DNA from: Wandonia haliotis
GTDB lineage: Bacteria; Bacteroidota; Bacteroidia; Flavobacteriales_D; Crocinitomicaceae
Length of the DNA: 64,000 nt
NCBI RefSeq assembly: GCF_039523435.1
Contig: NZ_BAAAFH010000022.1
Coordinates: 372,001-436,000 of the forward strand
Reading direction: 5' to 3'
Shown: piece after piece, positions 34,834 to 43,915 of the stretch
How the letters are laid out: each line of letters opens with the position of its first letter
Position numbering within the stretch: position 1 is the stretch's first letter
Position numbers and translations under genes: made by a program
The notes under the pieces: generated by a model
Told to the model about the DNA's origin: nothing
The model's database searches: none
What the model saw: only the letters and a program-made list of their open reading frames with translations

Positions 34834-35310
34834 ATGAAAGAACGAATTGACTTTTTAATACAGACACTCAACCTCCAACCTCATCCGGAAGGCGGATATT
34901 ATGGAGAAACTTACAGAGCAGATTTACAAATTGCTACCGGGAATGGAAACAGGAGTTTGATGACAGCCATATACTTTTTACTAACTTCTAAAGATGTTTC
35001 GCGTTTTCACAGGATTAAAAGTGATGAGTTATGGTTTCATCATGAAGGAAGTGATCTTACCGTACATATTCTGGATGAAAGAGGACATACAGAACTTAAA
35101 CTAGGATCGGGGACAACCTTCTCATCTCCTCAGCAACTGGTTCCCGCCGAAAAAATTTTCGGGTCGTCTGTAGACTCAGAAAACAGTTATGCACTGGTAA
35201 GTTGTGTTGTAGCTCCGGGGTTTGATTTTACCGATTTTACATTATTTGAAAAAGAAGAACTGATCAGACAGTTCCCTACACATGAAACTATTATTTCCCG
35301 ACTGACTTAA
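34834..35310 (+). CDS. Cupin-like protein (DUF985)
   Basis: A 158-residue protein with the DUF985 cupin fold: LNLQPHPEGGYYGETYRADL at the start, TAIYFLLTSKDVSRFHRI, and WFHHEGSDLTVHILDERGHT, with His residues placed as possible metal ligands. Members are RmlC-like small cytoplasmic proteins of unsettled function. Its 3' end overlaps the 3' end of the convergent MscS gene by 20 nt. Confidence 0.9.
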   Translation: MKERIDFLIQTLNLQPHPEGGYYGETYRADLQIATGNGNRSLMTAIYFLLTSKDVSRFHRIKSDELWFHHEGSDLTVHILDERGHTELKLGSGTTFSSPQQLVPAEKIFGSSVDSENSYALVSCVVAPGFDFTDFTLFEKEELIRQFPTHETIISRLT

Positions 35311-36550
35311 AATCGCTTCCTGTCGGACTTTCAAATACTTCCAGTTCAAAATAACGTACAGCACTTATGAGGTGATCAAATACATCCCCCATAACCATCT
35401 CGTACTGTAACCATTCTTTGGTTTTGGTAAAGCAATAAATTTCCAGAGGTAATCCTTCTGATCCCGGTTCCAATTGACGCACCATAAGAGTCATGTTCTG
35501 ATTAATATGCGGGTTATTTTTCAGGTAATACTCTACATACCTGCGGAACAAACCTATATTGGTCTGCCTTCTCCCATTTAATGGAGAATCCTGCATTTCG
35601 AACCCATGTTCTGCATTATACGCTTCAATCTGAGCCTGTCTTTCTTCTATAAAAGGTTTTAGAATTCTGATTTCTTTAAACCGATCTATCATTTCGGGCG
35701 TTGCAAACTTTACGCCTTCCATTTTCAAGCGGATTGCCCGTTTGATTCGACGACCATCCGACTCCTGCATCCCCCGCCAGTTCTTAAACGAATCCGAAAT
35801 AAATGAATAAGTAGGGATCGTTGTAATGGTCTTGTCAAAATTCTGGACTTTAACCGTTGCCAGGCTGATTTCAATCACATCTCCATCCGCACCGTATTTT
35901 TCCATTGTCACCCAATCACCGATACGGATCATGTCATTTGCAGCTAGTTGCACACTTCCGACAAACCCCAGAATTGTATCTTTGAAAACCAGAATCAGAA
36001 TAGCAGAAACAGCTCCTAAGGAGGTCAGGAAAAAGACGGGAGATTTTCCGGTTACTACAGATAGCATCAGAAAAATAAAAACTCCCGAAGTAACGATTTT
36101 GATGACCTGAAAATACGAATGAATCGGTTTATCTTTCATGCGTTCATTTTCCATTACCAGATCACGCATGGTGTTCAAAAGTCGTGAAACAGATACCAAT
36201 GCAACCAACAGGATCAGAATATCAACAATCCTCAAAAAGAAGTTCTCAAATGCCGGCAATGCATAAAATGTAATATTGAGAAAGACGTGAGCAAAAGATA
36301 AGGGGACAATATTAGCAAGAGCAGCAAAAAACCGATTTTTAATTAACAAATCATCCCAATGGGTACGGGTTCTCTCTGCAAAAGAATGAATGATTGCCAG
36401 CAAAATAGTACGTGTGAGCCACCACATCAATATACTCAACCCTAATGTTGCTATAAACATAAGTAGGGTAATCAGGTACATCGAATTTCCCGATTCGGGT
36501 AATCCAGCTTCAAAAAAACTTCCTAACCAGTTATGTACAAGTTCTTTCAT
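35291..36550 (-). CDS. MscS-family mechanosensitive channel (YbdG-like)
   Basis: A 419-residue inner membrane channel. About five N-terminal helices precede the pore helix and the MscS beta domain: SLGAVSAILILVFKDTILGF (pore), then IRIGDWVTMEKYGADGDVIE and VQNFDKTITTIPTYSFISDS. The C-terminal soluble domain is longer than in MscS itself, as in YbdG. It gates on membrane tension and releases solutes during hypo-osmotic shock. It is transcribed from half of a perfect palindromic promoter shared with the divergent CPBP protease gene. Confidence 0.92.
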   Translation of the reverse strand: MKELVHNWLGSFFEAGLPESGNSMYLITLLMFIATLGLSILMWWLTRTILLAIIHSFAERTRTHWDDLLIKNRFFAALANIVPLSFAHVFLNITFYALPAFENFFLRIVDILILLVALVSVSRLLNTMRDLVMENERMKDKPIHSYFQVIKIVTSGVFIFLMLSVVTGKSPVFFLTSLGAVSAILILVFKDTILGFVGSVQLAANDMIRIGDWVTMEKYGADGDVIEISLATVKVQNFDKTITTIPTYSFISDSFKNWRGMQESDGRRIKRAIRLKMEGVKFATPEMIDRFKEIRILKPFIEERQAQIEAYNAEHGFEMQDSPLNGRRQTNIGLFRRYVEYYLKNNPHINQNMTLMVRQLEPGSEGLPLEIYCFTKTKEWLQYEMVMGDVFDHLISAVRYFELEVFESPTGSDFKSVGK

Positions 36551-36591
36551 GTTCCAGTCCTTCTTTTAACGTTTTAGCGTACTAAATCAAT

Positions 36592-36609
36592 TACTTTTGT
36601 ACAAAAGTA
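36592..36609. promoter_or_regulatory. Palindromic divergent promoter (MscS / CPBP)
   Basis: The perfect 18-bp palindrome tacttttgtacaaaagta consists of two TACTTTTG -7 boxes in opposite orientation (36592-36599 plus strand; 36602-36609 minus strand) separated by ta. The plus box lies 17 nt before the CPBP start at 36617; the minus box faces the MscS ATG at 36550. The two polymerases cannot bind at once, so the genes should be mutually exclusive in initiation unless a dimeric regulator also uses the dyad. Confidence 0.7.
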
Positions 36610-36616
36610 CAAGAAT

Positions 36617-37168
36617 TTGGACAAGTTCAGGATATATCTTATCGGAGCAGCAACGTTACTGCTTTTCCCTCTTCCTGCTTATTTCATTTTGCATTACGTT
36701 GAAGGGTGGAGCTTTTCCGACTTCTTCCAACTGCACCGCTTATCTTTAAAGAACATTATTCTGGGAACAAATCTGGGAATGCTCTATGCTTTTTTTGCCA
36801 TATTTCTCCTGTCTACTCCATTTCTGAAGTACGAAAAAATAAAACAGGTACAACTACTTCAGCAATTGAATCTCAACAGTACCGACATCATTTTTCTCTC
36901 GCTTTGTGCCGGAATCGGAGAAGAATTACTATTTCGGATTGGAATACAGTTCTATTTGGGACCACTCCTTACCTCTCTCCTTTTTGTTGCCTTACATGGT
37001 TATTATAGTTTCACCAACTGGCGAATCAACCTATATGGGCTTCTGATTACTCCTTTTATCCTGATACTCGCCTACTCCATAGACACCTTAGGACTATGGT
37101 TTTGCATTTCCGCCCATTTCACTTATGATCTGGTTATGTTTGTAGCCTATACCCGAAAAAGAAACTAG
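36617..37168 (+). CDS. CPBP-family intramembrane metalloprotease-like protein
   Basis: A 183-residue membrane protein with about five helices. The CPBP/Abi signature is present: EELLFRIGIQ (EExxxR) in one helix, His in LLFVALHGYYSFTNW, and His/Asp in FCISAHFTYDLVMF. It probably cleaves within the membrane or acts in envelope maturation. No ATG lies near the N-terminus; TTG 36617 (MDKFRIYLIGAAT) is the start, 17 nt after its -7 box. It converges with fabF, with 11 nt between stops. Confidence 0.85.
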   Translation: MDKFRIYLIGAATLLLFPLPAYFILHYVEGWSFSDFFQLHRLSLKNIILGTNLGMLYAFFAIFLLSTPFLKYEKIKQVQLLQQLNLNSTDIIFLSLCAGIGEELLFRIGIQFYLGPLLTSLLFVALHGYYSFTNWRINLYGLLITPFILILAYSIDTLGLWFCISAHFTYDLVMFVAYTRKRN

Positions 37169-37179
37169 ACAAATAAAAA

Positions 37180-38424
37180 TTACTCTTCGAATTTCTTGAA
37201 TAAAACGGCTGCAATATGTCCTCCAAACCCAAAGGTATTGGACAAGGCATAATTAACCTTTCGCTCTTCCTTTTTCCCAAGAGAAATAGAAAACTTACCG
37301 GAAAACTCTTCTTCGATTTCTTTTGTATTAATTGTCGGTGGAATAGCATCATACTTACAAGAAAGTGCCGTAATCAAACCTTCTACAGCTCCAGCAGCAC
37401 CTAATAGGTGTCCGGTCATTGATTTAGTTGCTGAAATTGTCAGACCCGGGTTTTCACCAAATAAACGCTCAATTGCTATTAACTCACTCTGATCTCCTAA
37501 AGGCGTTGAAGTAGCATGTGCGTTAATGTGATCTACCTGATCGGGAGTTATTCCCGCTTCTTTCAAAGCTTCTCCCATTCCTATTACAGCTCCTTCTCCC
37601 TCAGGATGCGTTCCGGTAAGGTGATAAGCATCTGCTGCCATTCCTCCCCCAACTACTTCGGCAATAATTTCTGCTCCTCGTGCTTTGGCATGTTCATACT
37701 CTTCCAAAACAAATGCTGCTGCTCCTTCTCCCATTACAAATCCATCGCGATCTTTATCAAACGGACGGGAAGCTGTCTCTCTGTCCTCATTACGTGTTGA
37801 CAATGCTTTCAACGCATTAAAACCTCCTATTCCCGCTTCACAAATTGCAGATTCAGAACCTCCGGTAATCATGATCTCACTTTTACCCCATTTGATTTGA
37901 TTGTAGGCATCAATCAGTGCCGATGTTGCAGAAGCACATGCTGAAACTGTAGCATAATTAGGTCCCTGAAGACCATACTTAATAGAGATTACACCTGCCG
38001 CAATATCTACCAAAACTTTTGGGATAAAAAACGGATTGAAACGAGGAGTTCCATCTCCCTCTGCAAACTCCAGTACCTGATCCTGGAAAGTTTCAAAGCC
38101 TCCATTCCCAGACCCCCAGATTACCCCCGCTCTCCTTCTATCAGCCACCTCAAAATCCAATCCGGATTCTTTTACTGCCTGATCGACAGCATAAAGTGCA
38201 TAGAGCGTAAAATTATCATATTTTCGTACATCCTTTCGATCCATGAATGATAGCGGATCAAAGTCCTTTACTTCACAAGCAAACTGTGTTTTGAATTTTG
38301 AAGCGTCAAATTTGGTAATCGGTCCTACTCCGTTTACACCATTCAGACAGTTCTCCCAAAATGTTTTCACATCATTTCCTATTGGTGATAAAACACCTGT
38401 TCCCGTAATCACAACTCTTCTCAT
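37180..38424 (-). CDS. fabF: 3-oxoacyl-ACP synthase II
   Basis: A 414-residue beta-ketoacyl-ACP synthase that elongates fatty acids. The start MRRVVITGTGVLSPIGNDVK is at ATG 38424; the frame is open further upstream but that would run past its promoter. The catalytic Cys is in TVSACASATSALIDAYN and the two His residues in HINAHATSTPLGDQSE and TKSMTGHLLGAAGAVEG. The C-terminus reads NTFGFGGHIAAVLF. The acyl carrier protein gene (acpP) that often lies beside fabF is not in the window. Confidence 0.97.
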   Translation of the reverse strand: MRRVVITGTGVLSPIGNDVKTFWENCLNGVNGVGPITKFDASKFKTQFACEVKDFDPLSFMDRKDVRKYDNFTLYALYAVDQAVKESGLDFEVADRRRAGVIWGSGNGGFETFQDQVLEFAEGDGTPRFNPFFIPKVLVDIAAGVISIKYGLQGPNYATVSACASATSALIDAYNQIKWGKSEIMITGGSESAICEAGIGGFNALKALSTRNEDRETASRPFDKDRDGFVMGEGAAAFVLEEYEHAKARGAEIIAEVVGGGMAADAYHLTGTHPEGEGAVIGMGEALKEAGITPDQVDHINAHATSTPLGDQSELIAIERLFGENPGLTISATKSMTGHLLGAAGAVEGLITALSCKYDAIPPTINTKEIEEEFSGKFSISLGKKEERKVNYALSNTFGFGGHIAAVLFKKFEE

Positions 38425-38440
38425 ACGCCAAATTTGCCGG

Positions 38441-38448
38441 CAAAAGTA
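38441..38448 (-). promoter_or_regulatory. -7 box TACTTTTG of fabF
   Basis: An exact TAnnTTTG match on the minus strand, 16 nt before the fabF ATG and just behind the stop of the leucine-rich repeat gene. Confidence 0.6.
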
Positions 38449-38456
38449 AAGATATT

Positions 38457-39200
38457 TTATTTTACTATGAGAGAAAAACGTCCCGTACGTCGTGTGAGCA
38501 TACAATTCGGAACGCGTATAACCGGATCAACATAAACCAATTCAAGCGATCTGAGGTAGCAAAGAGATTCCGGCAAATCCAATAACGGGCCGCTACTGTT
38601 GACGTGTAATTCTGTAAGATTTTCCAACTCTCCAATGCTCTCCGGCAATTCGGTAAGATGATTCAGACCTATATCCAGAATACGCAAATTCTTGAGCTTA
38701 CCAATGCTATCAGGGAGTTTTCTCAGGTTATTCCTTCCCAAATAAAGATATTTCAGGTTTTCCAGTTCACAGATCTCGTCCGGGAGCGAATCCAACTCAT
38801 TATTATTTAGCCGAAGGAGTTCGATATTTTTCATCTTCCCGATTTCTGCGGGTAATGATCGGAGGTTATTGTACTGTAAAGACAATTCATTTACATTTGT
38901 CAGGTTTCCGATTGATGCAGGAAGTTTTTCCAGGTTATTAGAACTCAGAACCAGGATTTCCAACTTTTTCAGATTACCGATTTCTTCAGGAAGCGTAACA
39001 AATCTGTTCCTGAATAAACGCAGCACTCTCAGTTCTGAATAAATTCCAATCTCTTCGGGTAAACTATCCATAAAGGAATAACTCAAATTGATTTTCGTAA
39101 CATCCGGAGGGTAACTCAACACTTTTTCCAAAGGAGTTTTTGTCTGGCATCCCGCCAAAATCAGAAAAAAAAGACCGATATATCCGTAGATTCTAAGCAT
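38457..39200 (-). CDS. Leucine-rich repeat lipoprotein
   Basis: A 247-residue protein with a lipoprotein signal peptide (LRIYGYIGLFFLILAGCQ; lipidation at the Cys). Seven or eight 23-residue leucine-rich repeats follow, each starting LPxxIGxLxNLxxLxLxxNxL. The solenoid ends near residue 235. LRR lipoproteins in Bacteroidota usually sit on the outer membrane and mediate binding, but no partner is suggested here. It lies upstream of fabF on the same strand, though fabF has its own promoter. Confidence 0.9.
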   Translation of the reverse strand: MLRIYGYIGLFFLILAGCQTKTPLEKVLSYPPDVTKINLSYSFMDSLPEEIGIYSELRVLRLFRNRFVTLPEEIGNLKKLEILVLSSNNLEKLPASIGNLTNVNELSLQYNNLRSLPAEIGKMKNIELLRLNNNELDSLPDEICELENLKYLYLGRNNLRKLPDSIGKLKNLRILDIGLNHLTELPESIGELENLTELHVNSSGPLLDLPESLCYLRSLELVYVDPVIRVPNCMLTRRTGRFSLIVK

Positions 39201-39287
39201 TGTTAAAAATAGTTAATTACTAAAATACAGAAAAGTTTGGCACGATATTTTCTTGTATCTTACTGTAAAACAATAAAAATTCAGGAT

Positions 39288-39692
39288 ATGAAAAAGTTAA
39301 TCGTGTTGAGTATAGCAACTTTCGGGTTACTGATTGGTAATGTAAACGCTCAGGAAAAAAAAGAAAAAGTACCTCATGAGGAACGCATGGAGAAAAAGTT
39401 CGAAAAAATGGAAGCAGAGTTGAAATTAACTCCTGATCAATCAGCTAAGATCCGTGCCATTCATCAGGAAGCAATGGAAAAGCGCAAGGCACTCCATGAG
39501 CAAATGAAACAGGTCAAAGAAGAAGAAAAACAAGCCATAAAGACTGTTCTTACACCTGAACAACAAAAAAAGATGCAGGAAATGCGCGAAAAAAAGCAAA
39601 CCGAACATAAAAAAGAGCACATGCATCATCCGCAAAAAGTGGAAGCTCATGGAAAAGAAGGAAGAGGAAAACCTACTCCGGAGCGTAAATAA
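39288..39692 (+). CDS. Small secreted Spy/CpxP-like protein
   Basis: A 134-residue protein starting at ATG 39288 (a 17-codon upstream extension is rejected because it lacks a signal peptide). The signal peptide MKKLIVLSIATFGLLIGNVN ends before QEKKEKV. The mature part is extremely charged and helical, with LTPDQSAKIRAI and LTPEQQKKMQ matching the repeated LTxxQ motif of Spy/CpxP-type periplasmic chaperones. The tail is rich in His and Lys (HKKEHMHHPQKVEAHG), so it could also bind metal. Confidence 0.75.
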   Translation: MKKLIVLSIATFGLLIGNVNAQEKKEKVPHEERMEKKFEKMEAELKLTPDQSAKIRAIHQEAMEKRKALHEQMKQVKEEEKQAIKTVLTPEQQKKMQEMREKKQTEHKKEHMHHPQKVEAHGKEGRGKPTPERK

Positions 39693-39754
39693 TCCAGAAT
39701 TATTTACTGGATGAATAAAAAAATAGTAACTTGTATCTCGTAAAAGAATAAACT

Positions 39755-39991
39755 ATGAAGACAATAAAATTTTTCGCTCTCGCTGCGATACTAACAAGTG
39801 CCGGATTCACTTTCGGACAAGAAAAAGAAAAGGTGAAACAACAAGAGCCGGTTCGCAATGAAACATCTGCTAAAAAGCCGGTTACGAAGACGGAAAGTCA
39901 GGGGTTGAAGAAAGAGGTTAAGATGGTACCTGTTCAACGTAGTGAAATGAAAAAGGCTACACCGGCAAAAACGTCGGAAAGTCCGAAATAA
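39755..39991 (+). CDS. Small secreted Lys/Glu-rich protein
   Basis: A 78-residue protein with a signal peptide (MKTIKFFALAAILTSAGFTF) and a short basic, low-complexity mature part (EKEKVKQQEPVRNETSAKKP). The mature start resembles that of the preceding Spy-like gene (QEKKEKV against QEKEKVK). The upstream regions share cttgtatct and a later gtaaaa, so the two may be co-regulated relatives. The function is unknown. It is closed by a terminator at 40015. Confidence 0.65.
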   Translation: MKTIKFFALAAILTSAGFTFGQEKEKVKQQEPVRNETSAKKPVTKTESQGLKKEVKMVPVQRSEMKKATPAKTSESPK

Positions 39992-40014
39992 AATTCAGAT
40001 ATATTTAGTAAGTT

Positions 40015-40044
40015 AGAGCCACTTGATTTCGAGTGGTTCTTTTG
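40015..40044 (+). terminator. Rho-independent terminator
   Basis: A 9-bp stem (40015-40023/40032-40040, one G-U), 8-nt loop and short T-run, 23 nt after the 78-residue gene stop. Confidence 0.75.
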
Positions 40045-40061
40045 TTACTGACGAAAGTCAG

Positions 40062-40091
40062 TTGATCAGATCAGCTCTCTTTTTACATTCG
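40062..40091 (+). promoter_or_regulatory. ftsH promoter
   Basis: -33 TTG at 40062-40064 and -7 TACATTCG at 40084-40091 with a 19-nt spacer, close to the Bacteroidota consensus (one -7 mismatch). It lies 17 nt before the ATG. Confidence 0.6.
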
Positions 40092-40108
40092 CAGAAGAAA
40101 TAGAAAAT

Positions 40109-42022
40109 ATGAGTCAGAATAATACCTCCAAAAACCGAACCCCCTTTAACCCAACACCGAAGTTTAACTTTATCTGGGTATACGTTATTATTCTGGTCAT
40201 CTTTTTCGGTTACTCTTACCTGAACACATCGCTTTCACCAAAAGAAACAGACTGGAAAACCTTCCGGTCGGAAATGCTGAACGATGGAGAAGTTCAAAAA
40301 ATAGTTGTAGTAAACAATGAGTCGGTTGAAGTCTACCTGACAAAAGAAGCGCTTCAAAAAGAAGAACATAAAAAGGTAAAAGAACACGCAAAAGGACCCC
40401 AATACGTATTTACCATCGGCTCAGTTGATTTTTTTCAGCAACAACTGGAAGAAGCCCAAAAAGATTTTCCTCCGGAAGAAAAGATCAGTGCGACTTTTGA
40501 AAAACGGGAAAACTGGTTTGGCACTATTTTTTCGTGGTTACTACCTGTTGTAATTATTGTTGCAATCTGGCTATTTGTGTTCAGACGAATGTCCGGAAGT
40601 GGTGGCGGAGGAGTTAATCCTTTTGTCAATACCGGAAAATCAAAAGCTCAATTGATTGATGGAAAGGATCAAATAAATGTAACTTTTGATGATGTCGCCG
40701 GACTGGATGAGGCAAAAGAAGAGGTAATGGAAGTAGTTGACTTTCTGAAAAATCCTGAAAAATATAAAAAACTGGGGGCAAAGATTCCGAAAGGCGTACT
40801 CCTGACAGGACCTCCCGGAACCGGAAAAACGCTTATGGCCAAAGCAATGGCAGGAGAGGCCGGGGTTCCTTTCTTTTCCATATCGGGATCTGACTTTGTA
40901 GAAATGTTTGTCGGAGTCGGTGCCGCACGTGTACGGGATCTGTTCAAAAACGGAAGAGAAAAAGCTCCCTGTATTATTTTTATAGATGAGATTGAAGCTA
41001 TTGGGCGTTCACGCAGCATGTCAAAAACACAAACGAATGACGAACGGGAGAACACACTAAATCAGTTACTCGTTGAAATGGATGGGTTTAGCAGTGATAA
41101 AACAGTTATTATTCTCGCAGCTACCAATCGTCCTGACTTACTGGATAGTGCATTATTACGACCCGGACGTTTTGACCGACAGATTCTTATTGATAAACCT
41201 GACCTGAATGGTCGCGAGGAAATCTTTAAGGTCCATTTAAAAAAGTTAACGCTCGGCACTGATGTTGACGCTAAAAAGTTAGCACTTCAAACTCCCGGAT
41301 TTGCCGGGGCTGAAATTGCGAATGTCTGTAACGAGGCTGCTCTCCATGCTGCACGAAAGAAGAAAGAACAGGTAGAAATGGAAGATTTCAATTCGGCTAT
41401 TGACCGGGTGGTAGGTGGACTGGAAAAGAAAAACAAATTGATTTCTCCCAGAGAAAAGAAAATTATTGCTTACCACGAAACCGGACATACCCTATGCGGT
41501 TGGTATCTGAAACACGCGCATCCTCTCGTAAAGGTTTCAATTATTCCCCGCGGATTAGCAGCACTTGGATTTGCTCAGTATTTGCCCAAAGAACAAAATC
41601 TATATACTTACGAAGAGTTGGTTGACACCATTTGTATGACTTTAGGCGGAAGGGCTGCTGAAGAAATTGTTTTCGGAGACATTTCTACCGGGGCACAAAA
41701 CGACCTGGAGCGAACTACTCAATTGGCTTACTCTATGATCGCCCTGTACGGAATGAACAAAAAGATCGGCCCTTTTTCATTTAAAGATTTACAAAATGAA
41801 TACAGCCTGAAACAACCTTATTCAGAAGACACTGCCAAGCTCATTGATGAAGAAGCCAGAGCATTTATACGGGGCTGTTATGAAAAAACAAAAGCACTTT
41901 TACAGGAACACCGCGAACAAATAGACCTTGTTGCCGCAGCACTTATTGAGAAGGAAGTCTTATACAAAGAAGATCTTGTGAAATTATTAGGCGAACGAAA
42001 AGAAACAGAAAATCAGGAATAA
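40109..42022 (+). CDS. ftsH: ATP-dependent zinc metalloprotease FtsH
   Basis: A 637-residue inner membrane AAA+ protease. Two N-terminal helices flank a periplasmic segment (FIWVYVIILVIFFGYSYL; WLLPVVIIVAIWLFVFRR). The AAA domain has LTGPPGTGKTLMAKAMAGEA, IIFIDEIEAIGRSR and the second region of homology ATNRPDLLDSALLRPGRFDR. The zinc site is AYHETGHTLCGW with the later Asp/Glu region. It degrades misfolded and regulatory membrane proteins. The PIF1-like helicase gene follows after 9 nt. The N-terminus is normal for Bacteroidota. Confidence 0.98.
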   Translation: MSQNNTSKNRTPFNPTPKFNFIWVYVIILVIFFGYSYLNTSLSPKETDWKTFRSEMLNDGEVQKIVVVNNESVEVYLTKEALQKEEHKKVKEHAKGPQYVFTIGSVDFFQQQLEEAQKDFPPEEKISATFEKRENWFGTIFSWLLPVVIIVAIWLFVFRRMSGSGGGGVNPFVNTGKSKAQLIDGKDQINVTFDDVAGLDEAKEEVMEVVDFLKNPEKYKKLGAKIPKGVLLTGPPGTGKTLMAKAMAGEAGVPFFSISGSDFVEMFVGVGAARVRDLFKNGREKAPCIIFIDEIEAIGRSRSMSKTQTNDERENTLNQLLVEMDGFSSDKTVIILAATNRPDLLDSALLRPGRFDRQILIDKPDLNGREEIFKVHLKKLTLGTDVDAKKLALQTPGFAGAEIANVCNEAALHAARKKKEQVEMEDFNSAIDRVVGGLEKKNKLISPREKKIIAYHETGHTLCGWYLKHAHPLVKVSIIPRGLAALGFAQYLPKEQNLYTYEELVDTICMTLGGRAAEEIVFGDISTGAQNDLERTTQLAYSMIALYGMNKKIGPFSFKDLQNEYSLKQPYSEDTAKLIDEEARAFIRGCYEKTKALLQEHREQIDLVAAALIEKEVLYKEDLVKLLGERKETENQE

Positions 42023-42031
42023 GAAGGTAAA

Positions 42032-43849
42032 ATGAGTACAAATGTTGAGTTTGCAACCCAATTTATCAACACCACCAATGCCAGTGTTTTTCTTACAGGA
42101 AAAGCCGGAACGGGGAAAACCACTTTCCTGAAGGAAATCTACAACAGCACTTTCAAACAAACAGTAATTGGGGCTCCTACTGGTATTGCAGCTATCAATG
42201 CCGGAGGTTCAACGCTGCATTCGTTGTTTCAACTCCCCTTTGGAGGCTTTGTTCCTGTTGAAGAAAATTTTTCAACTTATTCCATAAACAGTAAAATTCA
42301 TACACCATCCTCTTTACTCTCCTCTTTAAAAATGAATGAGGTAAGACGCTCGGTACTTCGCAATATGGAGTTACTGATTATTGATGAAGTCAGTATGCTG
42401 CGAGCCGATCTTCTGGATGCGATTGATACGATTCTCCGGCACGTCAGACGGGAGAAGATCAAACCTTTCGGAGGTGTACAAGTGTTATTTATCGGCGATT
42501 TACTTCAGCTCCCCCCTGTCGTTCAGGACAGTGAGTGGAGTATTCTCAGTAAACATTACCGGACTCCTTTCTTTTTTGACGCACATGTTCTCAGATCCAA
42601 TCCTCCTGTTTTCATTGAGCTGGAAAAAGTATATCGTCAGGGAGACGATGTATTCATCAACGTATTGAATAATCTCAGAAATAATTCTGTTACCCGTCAG
42701 GATATTGATCTACTCAACCGCTATTACCGACCGGATTTCAAACCGGATTCAGAAGATAATTTCATTCAACTTACAACACATAATTTTCAGGCGGATGACC
42801 TGAACAAAAAAGAAATGGAGAAGCTGAACACTCCCTCTCACTTTTTTGAAGCGGAAACAGAAGGGATATTTTCAGAAAACTCCTATCCCATTGATCACAA
42901 ACTGGAATTAAAAACCGGAGCTCAAGTCATGTTTATCAAGAATGATATTACAGGAGCACAACGTTACTTCAATGGAAAAATCGGAAAAATAGAACACATC
43001 AAAGGGAATACAATTACCATTGGTTTTAATGACGGATCAAAATCGGTGTCTGTGGACCGGTATCAGTGGGAAAACAAAAGGTATTCAGTCAATGAAATCA
43101 GCGGTGAAATTGAAGAGGAAATTATCGGTACATTCAGCCAGTTTCCGATCAAGCCTGCCTGGGCCATAACGATTCACAAAAGCCAGGGATTAACATTTGA
43201 TAAAGCAGTTATTGATACCAGTAAGGCATTTGCTCCCGGACAGGTGTACGTGGCACTATCCCGCCTGCGCTCTCTGGACGGTCTTGTATTAACTTCCCCG
43301 ATTAATTACAATAGTCTCTCCATTGATCATCACATACGCGTATTTAACACGACAAAACCAGATCATGACCAATTAACACAACATCTGGAAGTCGCTTCCA
43401 AAGCTTTTCTCCATTCGTTTACTGTTGCCTGTTTTGATCTTAGTTTACTTACGTATCAGTTTGATAAACACCGGAATTCCTATGACACTTCCAAGAAAAA
43501 ATCGGTCAAAATGAAATATGTCACCTGGATTACGGAATTGTTGGATCGTTTCAAAGAACAAAAAGAAATTGCAGATCGTTTTATCGTTCAGCTTGACCGT
43601 ATCTTTTCACGAAAACAGAATCTTTCGTACCTGCACGAACGCATACAATCGGCTAACGAGCATTTTGAAACAGAACTGCAAGGTATCCGAAAAACAATTA
43701 CACTTCATACCGAACATCTTGCACAGAATGAAAAGGGAGTAAAAACATACATCCAACAATTGAACGAGTTGGAAGGACAAATTACCTTCAAACTGGAACG
43801 TATGCAAAAAGCAGTTCAGGTTGTCAATTCAGGAAACACTGGTAAGTAG
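42032..43849 (+). CDS. PIF1-like SF1 DNA helicase
   Basis: A 605-residue helicase. Walker A is FLTGKAGTGKTTFLKE (residue ~20), motif II is LLIIDEVSMLRADLLDAI, and late motifs are AITIHKSQGLTFDKAVID and QVYVALSRLRSLDGLVLTSP, the PIF1/RecD-like pattern. The C-terminal ~130 residues are charged and helical, with coiled-coil character. Bacterial PIF1-like enzymes unwind DNA and G-quadruplexes, but this specific member is not characterised. It follows ftsH closely and is probably cotranscribed with it. Confidence 0.9.
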   Translation: MSTNVEFATQFINTTNASVFLTGKAGTGKTTFLKEIYNSTFKQTVIGAPTGIAAINAGGSTLHSLFQLPFGGFVPVEENFSTYSINSKIHTPSSLLSSLKMNEVRRSVLRNMELLIIDEVSMLRADLLDAIDTILRHVRREKIKPFGGVQVLFIGDLLQLPPVVQDSEWSILSKHYRTPFFFDAHVLRSNPPVFIELEKVYRQGDDVFINVLNNLRNNSVTRQDIDLLNRYYRPDFKPDSEDNFIQLTTHNFQADDLNKKEMEKLNTPSHFFEAETEGIFSENSYPIDHKLELKTGAQVMFIKNDITGAQRYFNGKIGKIEHIKGNTITIGFNDGSKSVSVDRYQWENKRYSVNEISGEIEEEIIGTFSQFPIKPAWAITIHKSQGLTFDKAVIDTSKAFAPGQVYVALSRLRSLDGLVLTSPINYNSLSIDHHIRVFNTTKPDHDQLTQHLEVASKAFLHSFTVACFDLSLLTYQFDKHRNSYDTSKKKSVKMKYVTWITELLDRFKEQKEIADRFIVQLDRIFSRKQNLSYLHERIQSANEHFETELQGIRKTITLHTEHLAQNEKGVKTYIQQLNELEGQITFKLERMQKAVQVVNSGNTGK

Positions 43850-43915
43850 CTAAAAAATAGGACAAATGCCGTATTGACGTGTCTTTGAAATTATTTCAAC
43901 TTTGAAAGAAAAGCG

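Noticed and set aside
38425..38505. 27-codon N-terminal extension of fabF
   Set aside because: It crosses the fabF -7 box and the leucine-rich gene's stop; family proteins start at MRRVVITG.
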